From assembly GCF_013426205.1 (NCBI RefSeq), contig NC_089428.1, positions 1,302,001-1,366,000 of the forward strand: a stretch of 64,000 bases of DNA, written 5' to 3'. The notes beneath the pieces were generated by a model. The model did no database searches. It saw only the letters and a program-made list of their open reading frames with translations, and had not been told where the DNA came from. A program made the position numbers and the translations under genes. Position 1 is the stretch's first letter. Each line of letters begins with the position of its first letter. This DNA is from Metarhizium brunneum (Eukaryota; Ascomycota; Sordariomycetes; Hypocreales; Clavicipitaceae). Shown here in pieces: positions 12,447-24,284 of the stretch.

Positions 12447-13928
12447 TCACTTGGTGTCTCCGCATAATGAGAGCGCAAGTCTTAGGTAGGGCACTCCTAA
12501 GTTGACCTCGGGCTCAAGTAGTGTGAATGTTGACCGGCCACGCTTCCCTAGAATGGGCTTGGTCTCATGGTACTCTTGGCATTGAGATGTAAGGTTCGGG
12601 GGGGTGGTGAAACACTCCGGGGCGAGCTGCTCCCTGCTTGGCTCTTCTTCACACACACGAGTCGGTACGAATTCCCGCGGCACCGAGTGAAGAGTTTCGT
12701 GCGGTCCTGGGGGCCCAGGTTCCGGGCGAGTCTGTTTACCATAACCTATTCTATTCTCAAACGGCGGAATCCATATTTGGACCGAGTCGGCAGAACCGTG
12801 TCGGATAGCTAGCGGCTGACGAAACTTGGTATGGGACGGCCATGGTTCTCTGGGGAGGCCGTGAGCGGCCCTACCTATAGTCGTCGTATACTGGAGTGGC
12901 AGGGAGTGTCCAGACGAAAATGGTGGCAAGGAAGGCAGGTACGGATATGTTGACGGGTTCGGCAGAAGGATCTGAGCCGGTACAAAACCCTTTGTTGTAC
13001 TTGGATTCTCTTGCCTGTCTGGGTAGGGACTATTCGAGTTTTGCCTCTGCGTGGGCATACCAGCGACGATTTCATGCTCATCATCGACATTTCTTTCAGG
13101 GAATCTGTGTGGAGGATAACTTGCGGGCATGGTTTGAATTGCCTTGTGTGCTTGTCCCTGGAGAGGGTGAGGAAGAATCTGGCCCTTTGCGTGGCCACTG
13201 ATGCCACTGATGTCACTGGCCTGGGGTTCTTCCGTGACAGCCACAAGAGTTATCTCGACCTTGTTGGCCGTCTTGACCCTTTTGGCGCGCCTCGTAGTCG
13301 TCTTCTTGGCATGGGTGGTGTTCTTCTTGGCATTGGTTCTCTTCTTCCAAGAGTTGGTGCTATCCTTCTCGGCATTGGTGCTGTCCTCCTTCAAAATCCA
13401 GTCCACGGCGTTGTGATCTAGTATGTGACATGGACCCTCGCTCTTTCGGAGTCCGGAATCTTTACTGCATTCCTGGCAAATGCTCCACGTACAAATGGAA
13501 CACTTCTGAAGGACTTTGTGGCCCTGCGACTGACACTTGTCGCATTTGGTCGTGGGCACGCATTGCCTTTCCCATTGATTGTGGACCTTCTCACGCAAGG
13601 ATTTTTCGAACATGCCCAGCTGGTTCTCCTGGGTGGTGGGTGCGGATGTCTCGCCATGGTGGCTGCTCAGCCGGCAAGACTCAGCCGAAGGAATCATTGA
13701 TACGCAGTTGGGCGTCTTCTGTTGAGTGGTCAAGACCGCATGAAGTAGTAATGCGGTTCGGGCGACGGGCCTGCTGTTTGTTTGTACGTATAACAAAGAG
13801 CCGCCTTTCAGACCAAGGGATGGTTTCGTTTCGAACAATGGAGCACAACACGACCGAGCAAGCAAACTGCGAGCGGCCAACTTTGCCGTTTTAATAGATG
13901 TGGGCGCTTGGGTGATGCTCGCTGTCAT
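12447..13928 (-). CDS. Cysteine-rich (B-box/RING-like) protein of unknown function
   Basis: Uninterrupted 493-codon frame with no recognised orthologue. Cysteines at residues 129, 132, 143, 146, 151 and 154 form Cx2Cx10Cx2Cx4Cx2C, within TTKCDKCQSQGHKVLQKC and continuing into CSICTWSICQEC, followed by His-containing CHILDHNAVDW. This looks like a treble-clef or B-box zinc site of the kind found in fungal hypothetical proteins. Behind it comes a Lys/Thr/Asn-rich tandem repeat (units like TNAKKNTTHAKKT, residues about 180-215), then a long Pro-rich disordered tail. The start is uncertain: the first 77 residues look like translated leader, and the ATG at 13697 (MIPSAES) may be the true start. 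The 3' end may instead be spliced into the open frame ending at 12046. Confidence 0.55.
   Translation of the reverse strand: MTASITQAPTSIKTAKLAARSLLARSCCAPLFETKPSLGLKGGSLLYVQTNSRPVARTALLLHAVLTTQQKTPNCVSMIPSAESCRLSSHHGETSAPTTQENQLGMFEKSLREKVHNQWERQCVPTTKCDKCQSQGHKVLQKCSICTWSICQECSKDSGLRKSEGPCHILDHNAVDWILKEDSTNAEKDSTNSWKKRTNAKKNTTHAKKTTTRRAKRVKTANKVEITLVAVTEEPQASDISGISGHAKGQILPHPLQGQAHKAIQTMPASYPPHRFPERNVDDEHEIVAGMPTQRQNSNSPYPDRQENPSTTKGFVPAQILLPNPSTYPYLPSLPPFSSGHSLPLQYTTTIGRAAHGLPREPWPSHTKFRQPLAIRHGSADSVQIWIPPFENRIGYGKQTRPEPGPPGPHETLHSVPREFVPTRVCEEEPSREQLAPECFTTPPNLTSQCQEYHETKPILGKRGRSTFTLLEPEVNLGVPYLRLALSLCGDTK
13290..13392. repeat. Imperfect tandem repeat coding Thr/Asn/Lys units
   Basis: Degenerate repeats based on ttcttggcattggt, in frame within the cysteine-rich unknown on the minus strand. 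They encode basic TNAKK/THAKK-like units. Imperfect copies of about 27-30 nt suggest slippage-driven length variation. Confidence 0.6.
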
Positions 13929-16900
13929 CGTCCATCAAGGAGCACGTTGGACTTTTCACTGCTGCGTGGTGGTGCCATTGTATAAGCTGCTCAGCCTGTA
14001 ACTGACGAGTATCTCCATGGTCAAGTTCAGATGAATTATGTCTGAATCACAAAGAAACCAGGATGGTGCTTACATGATTGTACCCTTCTGATAGAACGGC
14101 AGACTGTGTGATGCCGGCTTATCTGTTTTTAGTTGACTTTGATGAATGAATCGCCAGGTTTAGTCGTGGCTCGTGCGTTGATACTTGCTCATGCGAGTGT
14201 TGGGTGATGAAGCCTCCTTGTTGCCCAAAGCCGGCCCTCGACAAACGTTGGTCCCCATGATTCCAAAAATGGAAGGTCTGGTGGTGTCTGGGATGCAGGA
14301 TACTAGTATAGTTCCCGCTGAAGGCTTTCGAGCTTCAGCCTTGGCTGACGCATGTTATTCGCGCGGTTCCATATTTGGTTCGTGTCAAGTGGTCATAGAG
14401 GTCGACTGTGTATGTGTGTGTGTGTACATACTCTCACAAGTCTGAGAAGCTAGGGGCGAGCGCTCGTTTTGGAGAATGATCCCATATCCCCGTTGTTATG
14501 TTGAGATTTCGTATCTTGGGCATGTCGGTGCGTACCAAGTCATATTTAGTCCGAAACGAACAAGGCGGAAACACGGGGCCAAATATATTGTAAACATCAC
14601 TTTAAACCTTTCATTCTCTCCGGGAAACAAACACACATGCCGATTTAGACCTGTGGCGAGGTCAGCCCTGCTTGGCCTACGTAGCCATCAAGCTCAGTTA
14701 TTCGACAAAGCAAATGGACGACGCGACGCGAACCATCAAATAATACGTTTTGCGGACCACGTGCCGGCACTGATTTAGCTCGGCATCTCGATACAACCGC
14801 GCACGAGAACATGTTGGAGCAAATACGTCCAGCATTCTCGGCTATACAAACAGAAGTGCCATCTACGCCTGTTCTTCTCTGAAGTAGTCCGGTCAATGGG
14901 GGCTGAGCAAGGAACCGGATGCGCCGTGGAAAGTAAAAGTAAAGACAAGAGGACTCGCGATACCCTTTCAGAATGATGGTGAGATGGACTCTTTGCACGA
15001 TTGAATCCCGAGCTCCCTCTTACTCGAACGGCGGCAGGAAACCTCTGAGACACCAGACATGGGTTTTCAATTCGTCAACTGCGAAAGATTGCTGGGTGGC
15101 ATATTGGCGTACAAAACCTTGTTTCGACAAGTTAAGAACTAGGTGACAAAGCTGTCCAGCTCTGGTGGGAGGTTGTGGGTTGGGCCAGTCTTCTCCTCCC
15201 ACTTTGCTTCTCGATATATATATGTATATCAGGGCGAAACCAAGACCTGATTATATTCTGACGTCATATTTCAAGGCAACAGCCTCTCAGTTCTCTCACT
15301 GGTAGAACGGAGGCATTGTCCGCCAGTTCCTCAAGAGTTAGAACAGCACATACAGTCCCCACCCAGCAAGATGTGTTTGCCGATAGCTAGTATATACCAA
15401 CATTTCCTAGTGTCTTCAAGCGTAACAAAAGGGGATCTTTTCAGGTCAAATACTTCTTGCCTCCTAGTGTAGATCACGGACTGAGCCTAATCCGGAATTT
15501 TCAAGTCAGCAGTATTTGCGGTAAAGGCTGCCAGTACCGGTCGACTGTTTTTTTATTTATGGGTTCGCGGCCAGCGCGCAACGGAACATTTCTCAAAGGG
15601 CACTCGCTCTTGGAATTTATCGACGTTTGGGTGTGAGCACTGGTGATTTCGTTGTCAAATGAGATTGAACCGTTTGAGAACATGCGGTGTGACAAGTCTC
15701 CGCGAAGAAAGGTCGGCCAAATATGACTGATATGGTATCAGCATCGTGAATCGTCAAAAGTGGTATCCAAGAACAAAACTCTTCGCGACTGTGACCTTTT
15801 ACCTTCCCGTCTCTTGAAACCTTGAGTTGTTATTCCCACGCAGCCCAAGGCTAGCAACTGTTGCCAATCAATATGGTGAGTTCACGAATCAACCGGCAGA
15901 GGATGCCAGGTATTCATGACGCTCGTGGTAAACGTTGGGCTTAACCAACCCCCCATGCCACCCGCAACGCCAAGAGTCGGAAGGACACGACAATCTCGCA
16001 AAAGGCGGGTGTTCCCGCGACGGAACGGAACTAAACTGGCAATACGTGTCAGGACTCAGCAGCCAACACGACAGAGTTGAAAGGGTCCCTCGGGTCCCCA
16101 ACGAAATGAAACAAAGGGCACGCCAAGCGATACGCCGTGACAGGCCTCGTGGACAGAATGTCGCTTGGCAAGAGAATTTGATGGCTGGCTGGGGATCTGG
16201 GATGCAAGGCCAGTGAGGCGCAGCACAGGAGGGCGGTGGGAGGGTAGGCTCAACAGTAGGCGCATTCTCTTCGGTCGACTTCCGCTGCATCTTTTTTTTT
16301 TTTTTGTTGGCGAGGCACGGAGTATGTCTTGTGTATTGGGGATGATTGGGGACGATGGCAGGCAGTGGGGAGGAAATGAGCTTGGGAGGGTTTCCATTGA
16401 TGATCCCAATCTTCAGGCGAGGGTAACTTGTCTACCGTGGCTCGACATGGTAGGAAGCAGTGCTTCGGGCGAATAAATGCCGCCGTATCGATTGTGCACA
16501 TTGTTGGTGGCCATGGCTCTACATAGTAGAACCTCGCCAATGGTGAAAGGCGCAGATGCACAGCATACGGAGTACTCCGTACACAAAGGCAAATCATCCA
16601 CGATACAGGACTCGACGAGGTTAGTGACCAACCTTATATTGTACATACATATGTAGAGCACCAAGTAGAGGCTGGCTGGGTTGCCAGCCCTAGCGACCAG
16701 GGTATGTACTATGCAGTCGTACATACATTCATCGTTGAACATCTGCAGCGTCATAACTCTTCCAAGTTATATATACGAAGTAAGCGCGCAACCAAGGCCC
16801 GGGACCGGGATTCGTCCCAAATGCCATAGATCTGTGGTTACCGTTGACGGTGTAAGCAGCCCGTCACACTTTTGCAGGGGCCACGTTCTGAAATCTGTAT

Positions 16901-18937
16901 CGGATGCCAGCGCCAATGGATGACTGTCCCGCGGTTGTGGTTTCAAGTACGGAGTATCGAAAGAACACTCTGCACTCTCGGCTCTGCGCTGGATAATTAA
17001 GGCGTGCGTACGTCATGAGGATGAGCATCAGCATCATGTGAAGCCTCGACACGCAATACAACCGAGGAGGCCTCTCCATGGTGTCGATGAAATCCACGTA
17101 CCCCAGTGCTACTCCGAGCCACTGTCTTTCATGCGAACGTGTCGATAGATTCCCACGGTCAGGTGGGTAGACAGATCCCTAAAAATAAGTTAGTTACGTC
17201 TTGTCTCCCAGGCCGAGCAAGATGCATCACACACCGTCGTCAGCATCGCCACCAACCGCTGAAGCCCGGCAGCCCTCCTCGTAGGCTCAATGTTGCAGCA
17301 GCAGAAAGTCAATCAGCCTGAGGGATCCATCCTGCCTGCCATCTTCAGCAGCAGCGAAACGTGAATGAACCGCGCCACAATCGGCCACCCCATGGTCTCC
17401 AGTGCTTCGTCCAGCTCCCTCCAACCAGGGGCCTAATCAGAGCCCCTGTCCCGGAACTTCGGCATCCCAGGGCCCCAGATTTGACCCGGAGGGGTCTTGC
17501 CTTTGCCTGATGTAGTTGGTACGAGCAGGGGGTGGTTGCGTGGTTGATCTATGTTGGAAGCTCTTTTTTTCTTTTGTTCTCAGTTCCATGCCCTTTGGAA
17601 GCTGTCTGGGTGTGGCGGCGCCACGGCGACACCAAAACACGAAGGTTTAAGCTCTAGCCCGCTGTTTGGGCTGCCTTGCAACTTGTACAAAGGGTGCTCC
17701 GTGTTGTCTTGTGCGTCTCGCAGCTAATATTGGTCGATGGCTGTCGTTTGGAAGGATTGAGGGGGGGCGTGGGTGAATCGTGGGTTGGAAGTGGTTGTTA
17801 GGCACCTGGCGCCCGGTCATATTCCTGTGTTGTGGGCAGACGCAGTAGTACTCCGTAGTCCGATAGTATTAGGGAATACTCTGTAGCAAAAAAAAAACAT
17901 TCTTGTTTTAGGTCACTTGTGCACCCTGATGCCAGCTGTCGTTGTCTTGGCAGCCATCAATGGCTGCTAACCGTGTCACTATCACGTCCAGGGCCATCCC
18001 AGTGCTGTGCTTGGAGCACTCCCTCAAGTGCTGCGTCTGCCAATCTCACTAGGTCTGTGGTCGAGTATACATGCATGTACATACTGTTGTCGCTCCATGT
18101 CTGTAATGACAAGACAGCGCGTTCTACGCCAAGCCGTCTGGCGCCTCCAAATGACCAGTTGACCCTGACCCGCGCGCTTTTGTGCTATTCCCGCGCTGCT
18201 TTGTGAAAACAGCCCACCAGTTCCGTCGGCGCTGAACCAATCTACCATCCATGTCAAGAGTACGGAGTAGTAGCACTGAGCTGCGAGACGCAGCATGGGC
18301 TGTGCCTCTGTGTTTAGACATGTCATGTCCAGGTCCTCGCCCTCACCCGCACAACCCCAGGCCTCCAGGGCTCTGGTGCTCCGATGCTCCACCGGCAGCA
18401 TCCAAATAGCACCAGGCCGGCCTGCTTGCAGGTCAACAGGCGTCAACTCATCTCAGACAAAGAGTCCAGTGCTGTACGGAGTACACGCGCGCTAGTCTGC
18501 TGCATCTAAGCCTATTGACTCTTGGTTACGGGGGCCTGCCTTGACTGTCCCAGTCTGATGTCGGTGCATCTGACTCCCAACTATGCCGTGTACGGAGTAG
18601 TAGTAGTAATTCTACCTGGGTACATACAAGTACCTAAAGTAAGTACTTAGAGGTAGACATGCACTAAGCTCCCGTGCTCCGCCGTTCTGAGTACCCTACT
18701 TAAGTACTTAGGTACTCCGTAGATTGACATTTCAATCGAACACCCCCCTCGCTCCGCCTCCGACCTCTCGCCTCTTAACTTCCTCTTTACCTCTCCTCAG
18801 TCTTTTGACCCCATTCTCGTATTATACTTTAATACACAACCCTCGCTACCTCGTCGCCCGCGCTCAATTCCGTCGTCGCTCTACACACAGCTTCTCTCCT
18901 CCCCATCCTCCTCCTTCACCACCACTACCGTCTCACA
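13929..18937. other. 5-kb gene-poor region rich in TACGGAGTA palindromes
   Basis: Between two divergently oriented genes. No open frame here shows a recognisable domain or convincing splice structure. The region holds eight copies of the TACGGAGTA-type nonamer: 16566, 16573, 16948, 17849, 18261, 18475, 18591 and 18713. It also has a GT-rich tract at 14408-14430, a T-run at about 16291-16308 and cttaagta/ggtactccg units just before the next gene (18600-18721). Long non-coding transcripts or degraded transposon DNA are possible but not shown. Confidence 0.55.
16566..16581. repeat. 16-bp perfect palindrome of the TACGGAGTA family
   Basis: tacggagtactccgta is a full palindrome made of two overlapping copies of the nonamer that recurs across the intergenic DNA of this window. 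Confidence 0.85.
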
Positions 18938-19534
18938 ATGTCCAGCCAGGAGTACTACCAGGGCCAGCAGGGCGGCTATCCCGCCCATCCTCAGGCCGTA
19001 AGTTTGAAGCTCTGGAAGCTCTCACTAGTTCCCTAGTTTGTATCTGTTTGCTCGCCGCGGCAGAGTCCCGAAACGTTCTGACGCTAACCATCGCGTTTTC
19101 CGCCGACTCACAGAGCTACGGTCCGCCCCAGGGTCAATACGGTCCTCCCCAGGGACAGTACTATGCTCCTCCTCAGGGCCAGCCTCCCATGCAGTACCAG
19201 CAGGCTCCTCCACAGCAGGAATCTCGTGGGCGACGTGGTGGCAGCAATAACTGCTTAGTGGCCTGTCTCGCAGCTCTTTGCTGCTGCTGTGCCGTCGAAG
19301 AAGGTTGCGAATGCTGGTAAGTATTCATTCCACTCACGCTTTTTTTTTTCTAAACAGAGCAAATCCCTCAATAATGCCCCCTGCCATACACCGCCAAATG
19401 GTGGCCGTGAGAGCCAAGGCCGGTCCGGTCTCATTCAAGCGCGTATACGCACATCACTTGGTGGTAATGCAGGAATCAAGAACCCCTGTGCTAACCCGTC
19501 GTTCAGCATCGACTGCTGCGAGTGCCTCCTGTAA
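18938..19534 (+). CDS. CYSTM-domain tail-anchored protein
   Basis: Small membrane-associated protein of the cysteine-rich transmembrane (CYSTM) class, which in fungi and plants is linked to stress tolerance. Three exons, 18938-18997, 19114-19316 and 19507-19534, give 96 aa. The N-terminal part is Gln/Gly/Pro/Tyr-rich (repeats of YGPPQGQ). The C-terminal CLVACLAALCCCCAVEEG stretch is the CYSTM module. The last exon, only 28 nt, adds CIDCCECLL after CEC, which is the usual family ending and supports the second intron (donor gtaagt at 19317, acceptor ttcag at 19506). If that intron is retained, translation ends immediately as CW-stop at 19320. The cysteines are probably palmitoylated or at the membrane interface (inference). 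Confidence 0.85.
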
Positions 19535-20461
19535 GCGCCATTCAACCATCACACCGCCCAAAGACTGCTGGCCACAGCCATCGACCTAGAGCTTTCCCAA
19601 AGCAGATCATGCCTACGCTTTCCCTGTGCCAGTCGCCATGAACACGAATCCTTTCATATCGAACTACGCCGAGAAAACACCCTTTTATTCAGTTTATTCT
19701 ATTCCTCCATATATCCCATTGCTTCCCCCCTAACGTCCCTTTTGCAACACGACGACGCGCTACGTATCCACATCCATGTCAATTACTATCGCGAATGGCA
19801 GAAGCCTGCAGGGGCAAGCAGGTTCATTGGTTCAAGACATGTCTTCGCTAAGGGAAGGTTTATGGCGTCCTTTATGTATTCTTGCTTTGCTGCTTTCGCG
19901 GTGTACGGGACTTTCGTCGCTTTTAGTTGTTCAGGATCGGGCTTTTTTTATAACCCTGTTGAGAAGGATTGGGATCTCACAGGTGATGATGTGCTGTGAG
20001 GCCCCCGGGCTGTTTTAGGACTAGGCTATGGTAATAGAGGGCGATGTCTCATAAAAGGAGTGGATATCTTGATGTGCTCGTTTTGTTGGTCTTGTGTGAA
20101 CGTGGTCAAGATACTCGTATTGTATGATGCAACAGTAATGTGACTCTAATACTCTGAGCAGTGACACTGGTGATGACAAAATGTAGTGTGTATGGTTGCA
20201 GGGGTAAGGCGCACTATGAACGGGTTCATAATCGATCAACCTCGTCTTAACTATATGGAGATTCGAGGAAGCAGGAATTTCTTCAAAGAGCACATTGTTT
20301 CCAACATGGCATATAAGCATAAACCTAATTCATAATTTTATTACCACCATGGGCGGTCCAGTAGTTGCAAACAGCTACGAAATATTTTCTGCTACCAAGG
20401 GCCAAATGCAAACACATTTCACCCCTTGCTAAACAAGCAAAGACTCTTTAACCATTCAAGC
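19535..20461. other. Convergent 3' region, CYSTM gene / ABP1
   Basis: 3' flanks of two converging genes. No supported gene and no notable repeat seen. Confidence 0.5.
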
Positions 20462-22941
20462 CTAAGAGTCCAGTTGCACGTAGTTAGATGGGAAAAGTCC
20501 CGCATGGCCACCATAATGGCCAAACCACCAGTCCTCATCAGGGAATTCGAGGTTTGTAACTTTCGCGTCTTCTGGGAATGACAATTCTGTTTTTAAACCA
20601 TATTAGTCATTGTCCTTTATAAACCCAGTATGCACGCATTTTACTCACCGTTATCCTCCGCCGCTTCATAGTCATACAAAGCTGTTGCAGTCGGCCCAGC
20701 CGCCGCGGGGGCACTTGGAGCTCCACGAGCAGCAGGCGAGGGTGCCGAGGGAGCTTCTGCAGCTGCCAACGGGGTGACACCAGCCTCTTCCTCGATTAGT
20801 TCAACATAATTGCTGGGAAATAGCCCGCTCTCTCCCAGGTGGTTCGTTCCCATCCACCAGTCCGCGTCTACCATCTCGATGTTGATAACAACCTGGCCTT
20901 CCACAAGGTCGATTTCGTTGCCCTCTGCTTTTTCATAGTCATACATAATGACGGCGCGGTGGCCTCCGGCGGCGGCTCCATGATCTGGCTCTGTCTCCGG
21001 CTCTAGTGGTCGAGCAACTTCTGGAGCCGGAGGTTCTGGTTCCTGGGCGGGAAGAGGAGGGGGGAGAGGTCGTCGTTCAGGCTCGGGCTCGGGTTCAGGC
21101 TCTGGTTCGGGTTCCGTAGCACGAGCGACAGGCGCCGCCACTCGGATAGGCGATGGCTCCCTTTGCCCAGCAGGCTCATATGTAGAAGCATGCGCCTCCA
21201 CTTCCTCTTCCTCCTCATCAGCTGGCGGCGGTCTGCTGGGAAGGCCAGGAAGAGCGAAGCCGCCGGATGGTCTAGAGGTATCGGGCACAGGTGGAGGGGG
21301 AACAGATTGCGCATCTTCCTGGCGTGGCGCAGGGGGTGTAGGTGCTGAGCCGATGAGCGAAGTATCCTTGAAACGATCTCTCAAAGCAGAGACGCCAGAA
21401 GCAGAGTCATTAGCCTCGTCTGCAGGTCCTCTTTGGCGGTCATCGGCATGCTGCTGCTCGCTTTCAACCAGTCCATCTCGGGAGTAGCCCGGTGCTTGCA
21501 CGGCCCAGGACTTTCCAGTATAGCCGCTCTTCCATCCTTGCCCTCCACTCGATTGAGGCGTAACCGATGCTGGAGCAACAGGCGAAGATCCGGCGCCAAC
21601 AGTTGACCCGCCCTGTCTAGCCTTCTTTTCAGCCCAAAGCTGTGAGGGAGTCTTGCCCCCTTGGTCAGCAAAAGTTCGGCTGGCAGATCCAACAGGCACA
21701 TTGGGAGCAGGAGTTGGACCGCCGAAACCTAGACCTCCTGGAGTCGGTGCCTTTGTACCGGTGAACGTGGAGGCGCCTCCGAACTTGTTAGCAACCTTGG
21801 GTTTGGGCAATGACGTTATTCTCTCCGAGTGGGCGGGGTGAGAAAAGGCCGCGGCTCGGTCGGCCAAAGGCTTGGGTTCCGCCGCAGCTTCTTCTTCCCG
21901 TGGTTCAACAGGTTTTTGGGCTCTGGCTCTAATGGCTGCAATATCGACTTTCCCAACTGGTTCGTACGCGCCCTTCACCGGCGTGGGCCTGTCATCCTCT
22001 TTTCTCTGTGCGGCAGCTCGAATAGCGGCAATATCTACCTTGCCCACAGGCTGATATCCTCCTCCTACAACATCGCTAGTTCCGTCAGACTGTCGACTGC
22101 TGGCATCAAATCGTGAAGGCTCCGGCTTTTGCTTCGTGAGCTCCGCCATGTTGACTTTTGTAGGCTTGTATGCAGATTCCACCTTTTGAATCTCGGTTCT
22201 CGTGACAGGGGGGGCATCGACACCCCATCCTTCCTCATCAACATTCTCATCTCTCCGGGAGCGCGCAGCAACAAGGGGATCAAATGCCCTACCCGTGCTG
22301 GAAGCGGTCGGCGTAAAGACAGGCTTCGACTTGACTGGGGGAGGCGCTGCTCGAGCTACATCCCCAGAACCGCCGGCAGAATATTTGGCTCCGGAAGCAT
22401 CGGCAACCTTTTGCATAATTGATTCGGGCTCCAGGTCAGTATCAGAGCGCGCGGTTATTTGGACGTGGTATCCGTGAAGAACCTTGGCCACAGCATTGAG
22501 ATGGCTCGTGAAGTAGCCCTTGGTGCGCTCAGGAACGCCGCCGCCGCACCAGGCAATGAGGACATTCTTCGGGAGAGATGTATTGGGGTCCTTGACCTTT
22601 ACGAAAGCGAATTGAATGCGGCCTTCATTGAAGTCCTCGATCAAATCAGCCAGTTCACCACCTGTGTAATCTCACGTCAGAACTGTGGGTGTAGCGAAGG
22701 GAACAAGACACTCGTCGCGCCGGTTTCGTGGCGGGATGTTCTCACCTCCGGTGTTTTCAACCTTGAGAATACTCTCCTTGGAACCACTGTCTTGGAAAGC
22801 GTTCATCAAGGGAGCTTGGACGGAGAAGAGCGCCCACAGTGCAAGTGTGGCCGAGGTGCCAGCGGGAGGAGGGCCATTGACCACGCCATTGTAGCTGCTC
22901 TTTATGGAAGGGCCGTTGATGGACAGGTTCAACGACGCCAT
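20462..22941 (-). CDS. abp1: Actin-binding protein Abp1 (ADF-H plus two SH3 domains)
   Basis: Adaptor of cortical actin patches, linking F-actin and Arp2/3 to endocytic proteins. Three exons (22941-22746, 22661-20649, 20586-20462) give 777 aa. The N-terminal ADF-H domain (about residues 1-140) includes SYNGVVNGPPPAGTSATLAL and FVKVKDPN...VLIAWCGGGVP. A middle region carries repeated PVGKVDIAAIRA-type motifs (three related copies) and a Pro-rich, Glu/Pro-repeat stretch with many PxxP sites. Two C-terminal SH3 domains follow, each with ALYDY/MYDY, DWW and GLFPSNYV signatures. The last intron interrupts the second SH3 domain (AAEDN|ELSFPED). Yeast Abp1 has a single SH3; the second copy is common in filamentous fungi. 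Confidence 0.94.
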
Positions 22942-24284
22942 GTTCTTGAATAACGGCCGAAGCCGAGGTCAGAAGGGTTCGGTTGTTGAAGAAATTAAGA
23001 AGAGACAATGACGTCGATCGAGAGTTGCGGTTAAATCGGGCAGCAAAGCTCCTGGCTCCTTAGAATGCGGGGCCGGTTAATGGCTTTGGAAGGACAGCTC
23101 TGTATGATAGGTCGGGGGTGGGAATCAGACTAAAGGACGCTGAAACCCGGAAGAATCGGCGGAGTGCAACAGTTGTCCTGGAAGTGAGAGAGATGGCGAC
23201 GGGGAGAATGAGCGAGTTGCTGGCCAGGCGGAGCTAGGAAATGGTGCTGCGGTGGTTTATGAAGCCACAAGCTGAGCTCGGATTTTGGCGACGTTGACGT
23301 TGACGTTGCTCGGGGCGCAAGGCGGGGCCAAACCAGCCTTTTGGTCCAGAGTGCGAACTGCTGACGTACGGACATGGATGTCAGGGTGTTCCAGGGGCAG
23401 AACTCTGACAGAGCACTTGAGGCCTTGTGAGGCACTCACTACATGTAATCTACCTGCCAGCCCACCGGATGGTGGACTTTTGCCCCCCCACTGTACTTAA
23501 AAGTGTCGGAGCTTGGAGCTGAAGGCGGCTGTGAAGTACGGAGTCCAGTAGCTTCAAGCGGGTCGGGATCCTCAGACGTAGCACTTGAGAATGCGAGGCA
23601 AAAGGTATCCTAGGGTACCTAGGTACTTAAGTAGGTACCTGGGAGGTACTTAAGCAGGCACTCGACCTGCCATGCACGCCTGCATCGCATCAATGTGTGA
23701 TGTCGATTGGATTTATATCACTTTTAGTATTGTTGTTACTGGTTTTCCCTCTCTTTCGGCCAGCTGGATGTCGCGAAACGAGTTCCCTCCCCTCAGGCCA
23801 GCTCCGTCAGACCGCCCTCATTGCGACTTCTGCGCGAGCGACATGTCATGAAATTAACAACGCATCCATGCATCCACGCAACCACCCAGGGAGGGACGCA
23901 TCAGCATCTCGAGTCCGAATATATGATCGCTGGCGACACCGTGGATCCCTTCAATTGATGTCTAATCCGGCCCTTCACGTTCGCTGGTTTCCGGCCACGC
24001 CAAAACTTGCCGCCGAGTGGTCCAATGCCATGCGACCAAAATGACGCAAGGCCGTCCAACCACAGGCTACCACCGTTGCCCCTCCTTCAGGGCCTTCTTT
24101 TCCGTCCCCCGAAGTTCGAGTCCCTCTAAATCAAAAAGTTGCCCCGCCAAATTTCCATCATCCAAACGATCATTGCTTCTATTCATCGCACCGCACCGCA
24201 TTTTAACGCCACAGATAGCAGACAGCACGTGTGCACGATACATCGTACATCGCTTAGGCCTACAGGGTCCCTTCATCATTCAAC
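22942..24284. other. Divergent intergenic region, ABP1 / GRX
   Basis: No supported gene. Contains a 6-bp tandem repeat gacgtt (about 23290-23310), a tacctaggtacttaagtagg cluster at 23610-23655, and a CACGTG E-box near 24226 upstream of the glutaredoxin start. Confidence 0.5.
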
